Shown piece after piece: positions 42,831-50,741 of a DNA stretch of 64,000 nt. The notes beneath the pieces are model-generated. The model saw only the letters and a list, made by a program, of their open reading frames with translations. It did not search any database and had not been told where the DNA came from. The translations under genes were made by a program, and so were the position numbers. The stretch is from VAXT01 sp963850415 (GTDB lineage Bacteria > Actinomycetota > Thermoleophilia > Gaiellales > Gaiellaceae): contig CAWKLE010000004.1 of assembly GCA_963850415.1 (NCBI GenBank), forward strand, positions 248,001 to 312,000. Direction: 5' to 3'. Positions within the stretch are counted from its first letter, which is position 1; each line of letters starts with the position of its first letter.

Positions 42831-44876
42831 TTAGCCGTGGATCGAAACGATCAACGGTATGAGCAAGATCGCGACGATGTTGGCGATCTTGATCATCGGG
42901 TTGATCGCCGGGCCCGCGGTGTCCTTGTACGGGTCGCCGACCGTGTCGCCCGTGACCGCGGCCGCGTGCGCCTCGGAGCCCTTGCCGCCGTAGAGGCCGT
43001 CCTCGATCAGCTTCTTCGCGTTGTCCCACGCGCCACCGCCGGAGGTCATCGCGATCGCGAGGAAGATCCCGGTCACGATCGTCCCGATCAGCAGGCCGCC
43101 GAGCAGCTCGGGCTTGATGATTCCCGCGACGAGCGGAAAGACGATCGGAATCGCCGCGGGCAGCAGCATCGCCTTGAGCGCCGAGCCCGTGACGATGTCG
43201 ATCGAGCGCCCGTACTCGGGCCGGGCGGTGCCTTCCATGATCCCCGGGATCTCCCGGAACTGGCGCCGCACCTCCTCGACGACCTGGCCGCCCACGCGCC
43301 CCACGGCCTGCATGGCCAGCGAGGCGAACAGGAACGGCATCAAGCCGCCGAGGAACAGGCCCGCGACCACCCATGGATCCGACAGCGAGAACGTGATCGT
43401 CTCGAGTCCGCGATCCCGGAGCCCGCGCGTGTACTCGTCGAACAGGATCAGCGCGGCGAGGCCGGCCGACCCGATCGCGTAGCCCTTCGTGACCGCCTTC
43501 GTCGTGTTCCCGACCGCGTCCAGCGGATCCGTGATCGCCCGCACCGACTCGTCGAGGTTCGCCATCTCGGCGATGCCGCCCGCGTTGTCGGTCACCGGGC
43601 CGTACGCGTCGAGAGCGACGATCAGGCCGGTCATCGAGAGCTGCGCCATGACCGCGACGCCGATCCCGAACAGCTCCTGCCCCGCGGCGTAGTACGCCCC
43701 GACGATCCCCATCGCGATCACGATCACCGGCAGCGCCGTCGCCTGCATGCCTACCGCGAGCCCCTCGATGATGTTCGTCGCGTGCCCTGTGCGTGACGCG
43801 CTCGAAATCGACTTCACCGGGCCCCAGCGCGTCCCCGTGTAGTACTCGGTGATCGCGACCAGGAGGAACGTGATGCCGAGGCCGATCAGCGCCGAGCCGT
43901 AGAGGTTCCAGAAGCTGAACGTGGCGCCGTCGAAGGCCGCCGTCACCGGGATGAACCCGATCGCGGAGAGCAACGTGGCGACGATCACGGACTTGTAGAG
44001 CGCGTTCATGATCGAGCCGTCGCGCCCGATCCGCGCGAAGAACGTGCCGATGATCGAGGCGATGATCGAGATCCCGCCGATGCCCAGCGGGTAGAGCCAC
44101 AGCTCGCTGGCCGGGAACGCGCTCGCGAGCAGCATGACCGCGACCGCCGTCACGGCATAGGTCTCGAAGAGGTCGGCGGCCATGCCCGCGCAGTCGCCGA
44201 CGTTGTCGCCCACGTTGTCCGCGATCACGGCCGGATTGCGGGGATCGTCCTCGGGGATGCCCGCTTCGATCTTCCCGACGAGGTCGGCGCCGACGTCCGC
44301 CGCCTTCGTGTAGATGCCGCCGCCGAGACGCGCGAAGACAGAGATCAGCGAGCCGCCGAAGGCGAGGCCGATGAGGTCGTCGATCGCAGAGTCAGGCGAG
44401 TTGCCCAGCCAGCCGGTCAGCACCCAGTAGTAGCCCGCGACGCCGAGCAGCCCGAGCCCGACGACGAGCAGGCCCGTGACCGATCCGGCCCTGAACGCGA
44501 CGTTGAGCGCCGGCTTCAGGCCCTTCTTGGCGGCCTCGGCCGTCCTCACGTTCGAGCGCACCGCAACGTTCATCCCGATGAACCCGGCAGCGGCCGAGAG
44601 GATCGCGCCGATCAGGAAGCCGATCGCCGTGCCCCAGCCGAGTTGGTGGTAGAACCCGATCAGCAGGAACGGGGCGATCGCGACGATGGCGATCGTCTGG
44701 TACTGGCGGCGCAAATAGGCGGAGGCGCCCTCCTGGATCGCCGTCGCGATCTCCCGCATCCGCTCGTTGCCCGCGGGCAGCCGGAGCAGCCAGATCGTGA
44801 GCCCGATTCCGTAGGCGACCGCGAGCAAGCCACACAGGAGCGCGAACAGGACGGCGTGATCTCGGAAAAAGCTCAT
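42831..44876 (-). CDS. hppA: Membrane-bound proton-pumping pyrophosphatase
   Basis: 681 residues with about 16 helices. The substrate-binding DVGADLVGKIEAGIPEDDPRNPA is complete, as are ADNVGDNVGDCAGMAADLFE and the C-terminal DTVGDPYKDTAGPAINP. At the position that distinguishes subfamilies the sequence is GNTTKAVTKG; Lys there marks the potassium-independent H+-pumping class, where potassium-dependent enzymes have Ala. It couples pyrophosphate hydrolysis to proton export. Confidence 0.96.
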   Translation of the reverse strand: MSFFRDHAVLFALLCGLLAVAYGIGLTIWLLRLPAGNERMREIATAIQEGASAYLRRQYQTIAIVAIAPFLLIGFYHQLGWGTAIGFLIGAILSAAAGFIGMNVAVRSNVRTAEAAKKGLKPALNVAFRAGSVTGLLVVGLGLLGVAGYYWVLTGWLGNSPDSAIDDLIGLAFGGSLISVFARLGGGIYTKAADVGADLVGKIEAGIPEDDPRNPAVIADNVGDNVGDCAGMAADLFETYAVTAVAVMLLASAFPASELWLYPLGIGGISIIASIIGTFFARIGRDGSIMNALYKSVIVATLLSAIGFIPVTAAFDGATFSFWNLYGSALIGLGITFLLVAITEYYTGTRWGPVKSISSASRTGHATNIIEGLAVGMQATALPVIVIAMGIVGAYYAAGQELFGIGVAVMAQLSMTGLIVALDAYGPVTDNAGGIAEMANLDESVRAITDPLDAVGNTTKAVTKGYAIGSAGLAALILFDEYTRGLRDRGLETITFSLSDPWVVAGLFLGGLMPFLFASLAMQAVGRVGGQVVEEVRRQFREIPGIMEGTARPEYGRSIDIVTGSALKAMLLPAAIPIVFPLVAGIIKPELLGGLLIGTIVTGIFLAIAMTSGGGAWDNAKKLIEDGLYGGKGSEAHAAAVTGDTVGDPYKDTAGPAINPMIKIANIVAILLIPLIVSIHG

Positions 44877-44971
44877 TGCGGGCTTTACGTAGAGGGCGCC
44901 GAGGATTCCCGGCGCGCGGAGTTTCTAACACACATCAGCGGTGCGCGGGTGGCCAGTTACGGGAAGGAGGG

Positions 44972-47629
44972 TTAGCGCCGGCCGATGGCGAGCTTGACCG
45001 GGAAGTTCCTGCGCTTGATGGCGCCCGGCCTCGGGTTCTGCGAGACGACGCGGCCGACCAGCGATCGCCTGGAGCGAACGCGGCGGACGTTGCCGACCGA
45101 GCAATGCGCCCGCCGGATCTTCGTCTTCGCGGCTGCGAGGCGCAGTCCGAGGACGCGTGGCACGCGGCAGCGGGTCGGGGGCGGCGGCGGAGGTGGTGGC
45201 GGCGGCGGAGGTGGTGGCGGCGGAGGTGGTGGCGGCGGAGGTGGCGGAGGTGGAGGCGGAGGTGGTGGCGGCGGAGGTGGCGGCGGAGGCGGAGGCCCGC
45301 CGCTGTGGATGTACGTGAGATCCGTGTTCGGGGTCACGTTCGCCTGGTTGCAACCGAACTGCGTGAACGGGCCCGTGCCGGCCGCCTGGACGCCTTCGGT
45401 CGCATTCGCACCCGCCTGGGAAACCGCGCCGTAGATCACGTGGATGTCGTCGCTGCCCTCGGTGAAGACGACCTCGAAGTTCGCGCTTCCCCCGCCGGAG
45501 ACGAAGCCGGTCTTGTACTGGATCACGAACCGGTGCGGGCTCTGGAGCTCGGCCGTGAACACACCCTGGCCGCTGCCGTTCGTGAGCAGGTCGTCCCAGA
45601 GGAGGAGCACGGAGGCGCCCTCGATGCGGGAAGGCAGGCAGGCATTCGCCCACCAGAGGTTCTCTCCGGTGAAGTTGACCACGCCGTTCGCGCTCACGTC
45701 CGCCTCGGTGTAGGTCTGGTTGTAGAGGTGGACGGGGAACGGGAAGACCACGTGGCGCCAGCAGTCGTCGCAGTGGATGCCGAGGTCGGTGGTGCCCGGA
45801 ATGATCGTCCCGGCGCTCGTGCTCGTCGTGTACGCGCCCGGCGGAGGTGGTGGCGGCGGCGGCGGGGGCGGCGGCGGGGGCGGCGGTGGAGGCGGCGGCG
45901 GCCCCGGGGGAGGCCCGCACTCCGGGAACTTGAACGAGCCGATGCGCGTCTGCCACGGCGTCGCGCCCGTCGTCTGGATGTACTCGGTCGTGTACCAGAA
46001 GGTGCAGTCGTCGACCGGGTCGACGGACATGCCCGAGTAGTCGCCCCAGCGGTTCGCGGTGCCCGTCTGCGAGCCGGCGCCGGCAATGAGCTGCTGCTCG
46101 GTGCCGAGCGTGCCGGGCGGGTCGGTCGCGAGGCGCGCCGCGTACGAGATGCTCGGATAGTTCGGCGCAGTCCCGTTCGAGGTCGAGTAGCCGACGGCGA
46201 TGTCTCCGCTCTTGTCCATCGCGGCGGACGGCATCCAGCGGTTGAGCGCGTCGGCCGGCGCGAACGTGCCCTGGTCGTGCATGTGCCAGTCGCCCGAGCC
46301 GATCTTCTCGATGCTGTACCAGCGCGCCCCCGCACGGTCGCTGCCGACGTCGACCGAGTGGCTCGTGACGAGGGTCTGCCAGCCGCCGAAGTTTCGGTAC
46401 TGCGCACGCCACATCCCGCGGTCGGACAGCGTCTGGAGCTTGACGGTCGTCCCCGGCTGCGGGATGCACGCGCCGAAGTCGCAGAGATTCTCGTCGTACG
46501 GGGCCGCCTGGATGTCGGTGTCGTGCGTGATCGTCATCGTCGGAGTCCCGCTCCAGTCGACGGTGGCGTTCGTGATCTGGATCTGATCCTGCGGGAGGCC
46601 CGACCCGTCCTGGTTGATCGAGACGAACGGGGCGGGCGCGCCGTCGGGCGGCGGTATGTCGCCGTCGGCGTCAGCGGGAAGCGTCGCCGGGAAGTACGGG
46701 TCGATCGCCTCCATGTCCTGGTACACGAAGCGCGCGGTCTGGCAGTTCAGCATCGCGTCGCGCTCAAAGGCCCAGATGCCGACGCCCGCGTAGCTGGCGC
46801 CGAGCAGGAACTGGTTCGCGGTCATCGTGTACGAGTGCTGGCTGGGCCAGACCCCGATCTTCGGGTAGTCGTTGAACTTCGTCTGGTGCACCTCGAACTC
46901 GTATCCGCACCAGCTGCCCGTCGGATCGCTCGTCGCCGAGACCGCGGTGCACTCCCAGTACGGAGGCGTGCCGCCGGAGCCGACGAACGCGAACTGCGAG
47001 ATCACGAAGCGCTGCGCGAACTGGTCGTACACGACGACCGGGTCGCCGCGGTTGAGCGACCCGCAATGAGGCGTACCCGGGAACAGCGTGTTGATCGTCG
47101 TGGGCGGCACGACCTGCGTGCCGGTCTTCGTCCAGGCGGCGAACTGCGCGTTGACGACCTGGACGTAGTGGTTCTGGCCGGCGGCTCCATTCGTGTCCGG
47201 CGGGTAGCAGCCGCACGCGTTGCTCATGCCCTCGAAGTTCTGGTCCGGCGCCGGCGTCCTCGTGCCGTTCGCCCGGGTCTGGAGCGCACCGTCACCCTTC
47301 GGAAGGCCGGCGAGCGGGACGCGGAGGAACGCCGGGCCTTCGTTCTCGACGTTGCCGGGCTGCGGGCCCTCCGTGTACGGCGCGGACTTCATGTCCCGTA
47401 GCGGCGGTGTGCGATAGGCGCGCGACACGCCGACGTTCGTCGCCGGCGATTTGACCGTCGACACGTCGACCTTCGCCGCGCCGCCGTTCACGCCGGGCGC
47501 CGCCATCGCGGGGCCGAGGACGGCACCCTGCTTGACGTCGCTCCGGTTCGAAGAGAGGGCAAGCGCGGCTAGACCGACGGCACCGGCCGTTGCAACAGCA
47601 AACGCAATACGAACGCGCCCTCCCCTCAC
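44972..47629 (-). CDS. Secreted polyproline-PASTA protein, possible beta-propeller family (copy 1)
   Basis: 885 residues. Signal or anchor helix (AFAVATAGAVGLAALAL), then about 560 residues of an unassigned domain with repeated Gly/Asp/Trp turns: CGCYPPDTNGAAG, GDPVVVYDQFAQRFVISQ, NDYPKIGVWPSQHSYTMT and NRWGDYSGMSVDPVDDCTFWY. These resemble sialidase-like propeller blades, but this is a guess. A 21-proline linker, a second beta-sandwich with a GxxDLGIHCDDC motif, a 40-proline stalk and a C-terminal cationic PASTA domain (CRVPRVLGLRLAAAKTKIRR to VKLAIGRR) follow. The sandwich is shared with the neighbouring subtilase. Probably cell-wall associated. Confidence 0.85.
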   Translation of the reverse strand: MRGGRVRIAFAVATAGAVGLAALALSSNRSDVKQGAVLGPAMAAPGVNGGAAKVDVSTVKSPATNVGVSRAYRTPPLRDMKSAPYTEGPQPGNVENEGPAFLRVPLAGLPKGDGALQTRANGTRTPAPDQNFEGMSNACGCYPPDTNGAAGQNHYVQVVNAQFAAWTKTGTQVVPPTTINTLFPGTPHCGSLNRGDPVVVYDQFAQRFVISQFAFVGSGGTPPYWECTAVSATSDPTGSWCGYEFEVHQTKFNDYPKIGVWPSQHSYTMTANQFLLGASYAGVGIWAFERDAMLNCQTARFVYQDMEAIDPYFPATLPADADGDIPPPDGAPAPFVSINQDGSGLPQDQIQITNATVDWSGTPTMTITHDTDIQAAPYDENLCDFGACIPQPGTTVKLQTLSDRGMWRAQYRNFGGWQTLVTSHSVDVGSDRAGARWYSIEKIGSGDWHMHDQGTFAPADALNRWMPSAAMDKSGDIAVGYSTSNGTAPNYPSISYAARLATDPPGTLGTEQQLIAGAGSQTGTANRWGDYSGMSVDPVDDCTFWYTTEYIQTTGATPWQTRIGSFKFPECGPPPGPPPPPPPPPPPPPPPPPPPPPGAYTTSTSAGTIIPGTTDLGIHCDDCWRHVVFPFPVHLYNQTYTEADVSANGVVNFTGENLWWANACLPSRIEGASVLLLWDDLLTNGSGQGVFTAELQSPHRFVIQYKTGFVSGGGSANFEVVFTEGSDDIHVIYGAVSQAGANATEGVQAAGTGPFTQFGCNQANVTPNTDLTYIHSGGPPPPPPPPPPPPPPPPPPPPPPPPPPPPPPPPPPPPPPPPTRCRVPRVLGLRLAAAKTKIRRAHCSVGNVRRVRSRRSLVGRVVSQNPRPGAIKRRNFPVKLAIGRR
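45176..45295. repeat. Polyproline stalk of 40 codons
   Basis: 120 nt of NGG triplets (minus-strand CCN) joining the body of the copy 1 protein to its PASTA domain. Confidence 0.9.
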
Positions 47630-47638
47630 GTGGGGCGA

Positions 47639-47667
47639 TTCTTACCACGTCGATAGCGAAAACTCAA
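47639..47667 (-). promoter_or_regulatory. Candidate promoter for the copy 1 secreted protein
   Basis: On the minus strand TTGAGT (47667-47662) and TAAGAA (47644-47639) are separated by 17 nt. The -10 is 9 nt before the GTG at 47629, so the transcript would be leaderless or nearly so. Comparable elements precede three other genes of this cluster. Confidence 0.4.
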
Positions 47668-47713
47668 TAGGCCGGCCTCGCCGGGGACGCCGAGCTGTTT
47701 CTCTCGGGCGCGG

Positions 47714-50608
47714 CTAGCGGCGGCCGACGGCGAGCTTGACCGGGAAGTTCCTGCGCTTGATCGCACCCGGCCTGGGGTTCTGCGAGACGACGCGTCCGAT
47801 CAGCGACCTCCGGGAGCGGACGCGGCGGACGTTGCCGACCGAGCAGTGCGCGCGGCGGATCTTCGTCTTCGCGGCGCCGAGGCGCAGGCCGAGGACGCGC
47901 GGCACACGGCAGCGGGTGGGAGGCGGCGGCGGCGGAGGTGGTGGCGGCGGTGGCGGAGGTGGCGGTGGCGGAGGCGGAGGTGGCGGAGGCGGAGGTGGCG
48001 GGGGTGGTGGCGGCGGCGGCGGCGGCGGCCCGGTCGGCGTGTACGTGAGCTCGAGCCCCGGATTGTCCAGGTCAGCCGTGTTGCAGAGGAACTGGTCGCT
48101 GCGAGTCGGGCTGTCCTGGAGCCCGACGGTCTCGGACAGGCCGTGGTCGGCATCGACGCCGTAGCGCATCCGGATGACATCGCTGTTCTCGGTGAAGATC
48201 GCCTCGAAGTTCGCATTCCCGGAGCGGTTCGCGTACGTGGTGCGCCACTCGACGATGTACTGCCGGTTCGGCGCCGACCCGGTAGTCGCGGTGAAGACGC
48301 CGCCCGAACCAGTCGTCAGCAGGTCGTCCCAGTAGACGACGAGCGCGGTTCCGAGAGCCCTCGTCGGCAGGCAGTTGTTGATGAATGCCGTGTTCTGGGT
48401 GCCGCCGAACTGCAGGTTTCCGTTCGAGCTGGCGCGCGCGTCCGTGTACGTCTGCCCGTAGAGCGTGACCGGGAACGGCAGCGTGATCGGGGTCGTGCAA
48501 TCGTCGCAGTGGTTCCCGATGTCGGCCGTCCCAGGGATGATCGGCTGGCCGGTTGCGCTCGTGATCCCGTAGCACGAAGGGCCGCCCTGGACGGTGAAGT
48601 CGACCGGGAAGGCGCCTTGGGCCGTCGTCACGTCGAGGTGCAGCTGGATCAGCGTCCCGCAGGGAAGCGCACTCGTCGCGACGCCGGCGAAGTGCGTCGT
48701 GTTCGTGCCATTGCCGCCCTCGGCCATGTCCGGATACGCGGAGTTGGCCTGCGTGATGTTGATGCCCGGCGTCGCCGAGGAGAGCACAGCTGAGACCCCG
48801 GTCGCCGTCGCGTGCCCGGTGTTCACGAGCCGCTCGTCGACCTGGAAGCTCTCACCCGGCTCGACCTTGCCGTTGCCGTTTCCGTCCGTGAGCGTGGTCA
48901 GGTCGTGTTCGAGCGCGGGCGCCGGAGCGAGGTTGTAGTCCTTCGTCGTCGTCTGGTTCTGCGAGACCGTGACGTTCATCTCCGTCTGAGTCGTGAAGCC
49001 GTGCGCGCTGACGGTGACCGTGTAGGTGCCGACCGGCAGCAGCATCGAGTACTGGCCCGACGGGTTCGTGGCGACGCCGCGGTTGCCCGGGCCCGCCACG
49101 TGCACCTCTGCGCCGCCGATCACGCTCATGTTGTCCGCGCGCCGAACCGTCCCGGAGAGCGTCCCGGTCGGTCCTTTCGGCGCCGCGGTGACGGCAGCGA
49201 GTGCGTCGAGCTTCCCTTCGCCCCACGTGTTGTTGTTCCCGGTCGTGCCGCCACAGGGGCCGGCCGTGTCGACCGCCGTCTGGTTGAGCACCGCCTCGGT
49301 GGCCGGGATGTTCCCGCGCAACTCGGGTGAGATCGACCAGATCAGCGCCACCGTGCCGGCGACGTGCGGCGACGCCATCGACGTCCCGCTCAGGAGCCCG
49401 TACGTGGCATCGCCTCCGCTCGTCGACGACCGAACGTTGACGCCCGGCGCCGCGATGTTGGGCTTGATGATCCCGCCGAAGGCCGACGGGCCGCGGGACG
49501 AGAAGCCCGCGATGTTGCCGTTCTGGTCGAACGCGCCGGCGGCGTAGGTCTCCGGAAGGTCTCCCGGAGAGCCCGCGGTGCCGCAGGCGGGCCCGCTGTT
49601 GCCGTTCGAGAAGGCCGGGAAGATGCCCGCTGCGATCCAGGCCTGGACCTCGGGCTGGAAGAACGGGTCGCCGGAGCCGCCGCCCCACGAGTTGTTGACG
49701 ATGTCGGGCCGGAGGTCCGGCCGCGGGTTCTGGCCGTTGAGATCGGTCGGGGCGAGGATCCACTGCCCGGACGAGATCAGCGCGGTGTCGAGACAGCAGC
49801 CCTTGGCCAGGATCCACTTCGCGTGCGGCGCGACGCCGATCTGGTTCGTGCCGGGGTCGCCGTCGTCGCCGACCATCGTGCCCATCGTGTGCGTGCCGTG
49901 GGTGTCCGTGTCGCACGGGTCGCCGGTCGGGCACTCGTGCAGGGGATCCCACCAGTTGTAGTTGTTGTCGAAGTTCCCGCCGCCCTCGTTTCCGCGGTAC
50001 TTGCCGACGAGCGCCTGGTGCGTGTATCGCACTCCGGTGTCGATGCTCGAGACGACGATGCCCTCGCCGCGGTCGTTGAACGTCGACCAGACGTCGGGCG
50101 CATGGATCGCGTTCAGCCCCCACTCGGTCGTCGAGGGCTGAGCTCCGTTCGCGGAAACGACCTTCTCCTTCGGGATCGGGTACGAGTGGTTCGCGCGGAT
50201 CTGCTCGACATCCGCGCGCGCGGCGAGCGAGTCGACGATCGACGCGCTGGCCGACTTGACGAAGATCGCGTTGACGATCCAGTACGACTGGTAGCGGATG
50301 CCGTGCGCGTCGAGCCACTCCCGGACCGGGGCCTGGCTTTCGCGCGCGTACGAGGTCAGGCGCTCGTAGACGAACTCGCCGCGGCGGCTGTGGTTGTGGA
50401 TCGAGGCCGCGGGAGCGACGTTCGCGTTGCCGTGCAGCACGACCCAGAACGACGCGTGGCCGGTCCTCGCGAGCTGGCGCGCAACCTGCGCGTCGACGGG
50501 AGCGCTACCGGGGCTCGCCGGTCCGCCGGCGGCGGCGAGCGACGCGCCGCCCAGGGCAACGGCCAGGCCGACCGCCGCCAGGACACGCCCAAACCTTCCC
50601 CCTCCCAT
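47714..50608 (-). CDS. Secreted subtilase (S8) with a polyproline-PASTA C-terminus
   Basis: 964 residues. Signal peptide 1-27; propeptide to about residue 150; S8 catalytic domain with Asp190 (SSIDTGV), His237 (DTHGTHTMGT) and Ser410 (LSGTSMASPH), and GNSGP oxyanion region near 336. Then come a carboxypeptidase-regulatory-like domain (SGTVRRADNMSVIGGAEV), a CARDB-like segment, the same beta-sandwich with DIGNHCDDC seen in the copy 1 protein, a 37-proline stalk and a PASTA domain. It is an active-looking extracellular protease anchored at the wall. Confidence 0.93.
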   Translation of the reverse strand: MGGGRFGRVLAAVGLAVALGGASLAAAGGPASPGSAPVDAQVARQLARTGHASFWVVLHGNANVAPAASIHNHSRRGEFVYERLTSYARESQAPVREWLDAHGIRYQSYWIVNAIFVKSASASIVDSLAARADVEQIRANHSYPIPKEKVVSANGAQPSTTEWGLNAIHAPDVWSTFNDRGEGIVVSSIDTGVRYTHQALVGKYRGNEGGGNFDNNYNWWDPLHECPTGDPCDTDTHGTHTMGTMVGDDGDPGTNQIGVAPHAKWILAKGCCLDTALISSGQWILAPTDLNGQNPRPDLRPDIVNNSWGGGSGDPFFQPEVQAWIAAGIFPAFSNGNSGPACGTAGSPGDLPETYAAGAFDQNGNIAGFSSRGPSAFGGIIKPNIAAPGVNVRSSTSGGDATYGLLSGTSMASPHVAGTVALIWSISPELRGNIPATEAVLNQTAVDTAGPCGGTTGNNNTWGEGKLDALAAVTAAPKGPTGTLSGTVRRADNMSVIGGAEVHVAGPGNRGVATNPSGQYSMLLPVGTYTVTVSAHGFTTQTEMNVTVSQNQTTTKDYNLAPAPALEHDLTTLTDGNGNGKVEPGESFQVDERLVNTGHATATGVSAVLSSATPGINITQANSAYPDMAEGGNGTNTTHFAGVATSALPCGTLIQLHLDVTTAQGAFPVDFTVQGGPSCYGITSATGQPIIPGTADIGNHCDDCTTPITLPFPVTLYGQTYTDARASSNGNLQFGGTQNTAFINNCLPTRALGTALVVYWDDLLTTGSGGVFTATTGSAPNRQYIVEWRTTYANRSGNANFEAIFTENSDVIRMRYGVDADHGLSETVGLQDSPTRSDQFLCNTADLDNPGLELTYTPTGPPPPPPPPPPPPPPPPPPPPPPPPPPPPPPPPPPPPPTRCRVPRVLGLRLGAAKTKIRRAHCSVGNVRRVRSRRSLIGRVVSQNPRPGAIKRRNFPVKLAVGRR
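47918..48028. repeat. Polyproline stalk of 37 codons
   Basis: 111 nt of NGG triplets (CCN on the minus strand) between the sandwich domain and the PASTA domain of the subtilase. Confidence 0.9.
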
Positions 50609-50617
50609 CGCCGCGGA

Positions 50618-50645
50618 TTCTCACCTGTTCCGACGAAAAAGCCAA
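50618..50645 (-). promoter_or_regulatory. Candidate promoter for the first subtilase
   Basis: Minus-strand TTGGCT (50645-50640) and TGAGAA (50623-50618), 16 nt apart. The -10 is 9 nt from the ATG at 50608, the same layout as at 47639-47667. Confidence 0.35.
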
Positions 50646-50691
50646 GTGGGCAAGGCGGCCCTCTTAGGCGTTTCTTAGAAGTCGCGGTAGA

Positions 50692-50719
50692 GAGCGGGGC
50701 GCCTCCCGGCGCCCCGCTC
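50692..50719 (-). terminator. Terminator hairpin after the second subtilase gene
   Basis: A perfect 12-bp stem (50692-50703 with 50708-50719) and a 4-nt TCCC loop, 22 nt downstream of the stop of the second subtilase. No T-tract. Confidence 0.75.
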
Positions 50720-50741
50720 GATCAGTGGTCTGTCGCTCTGA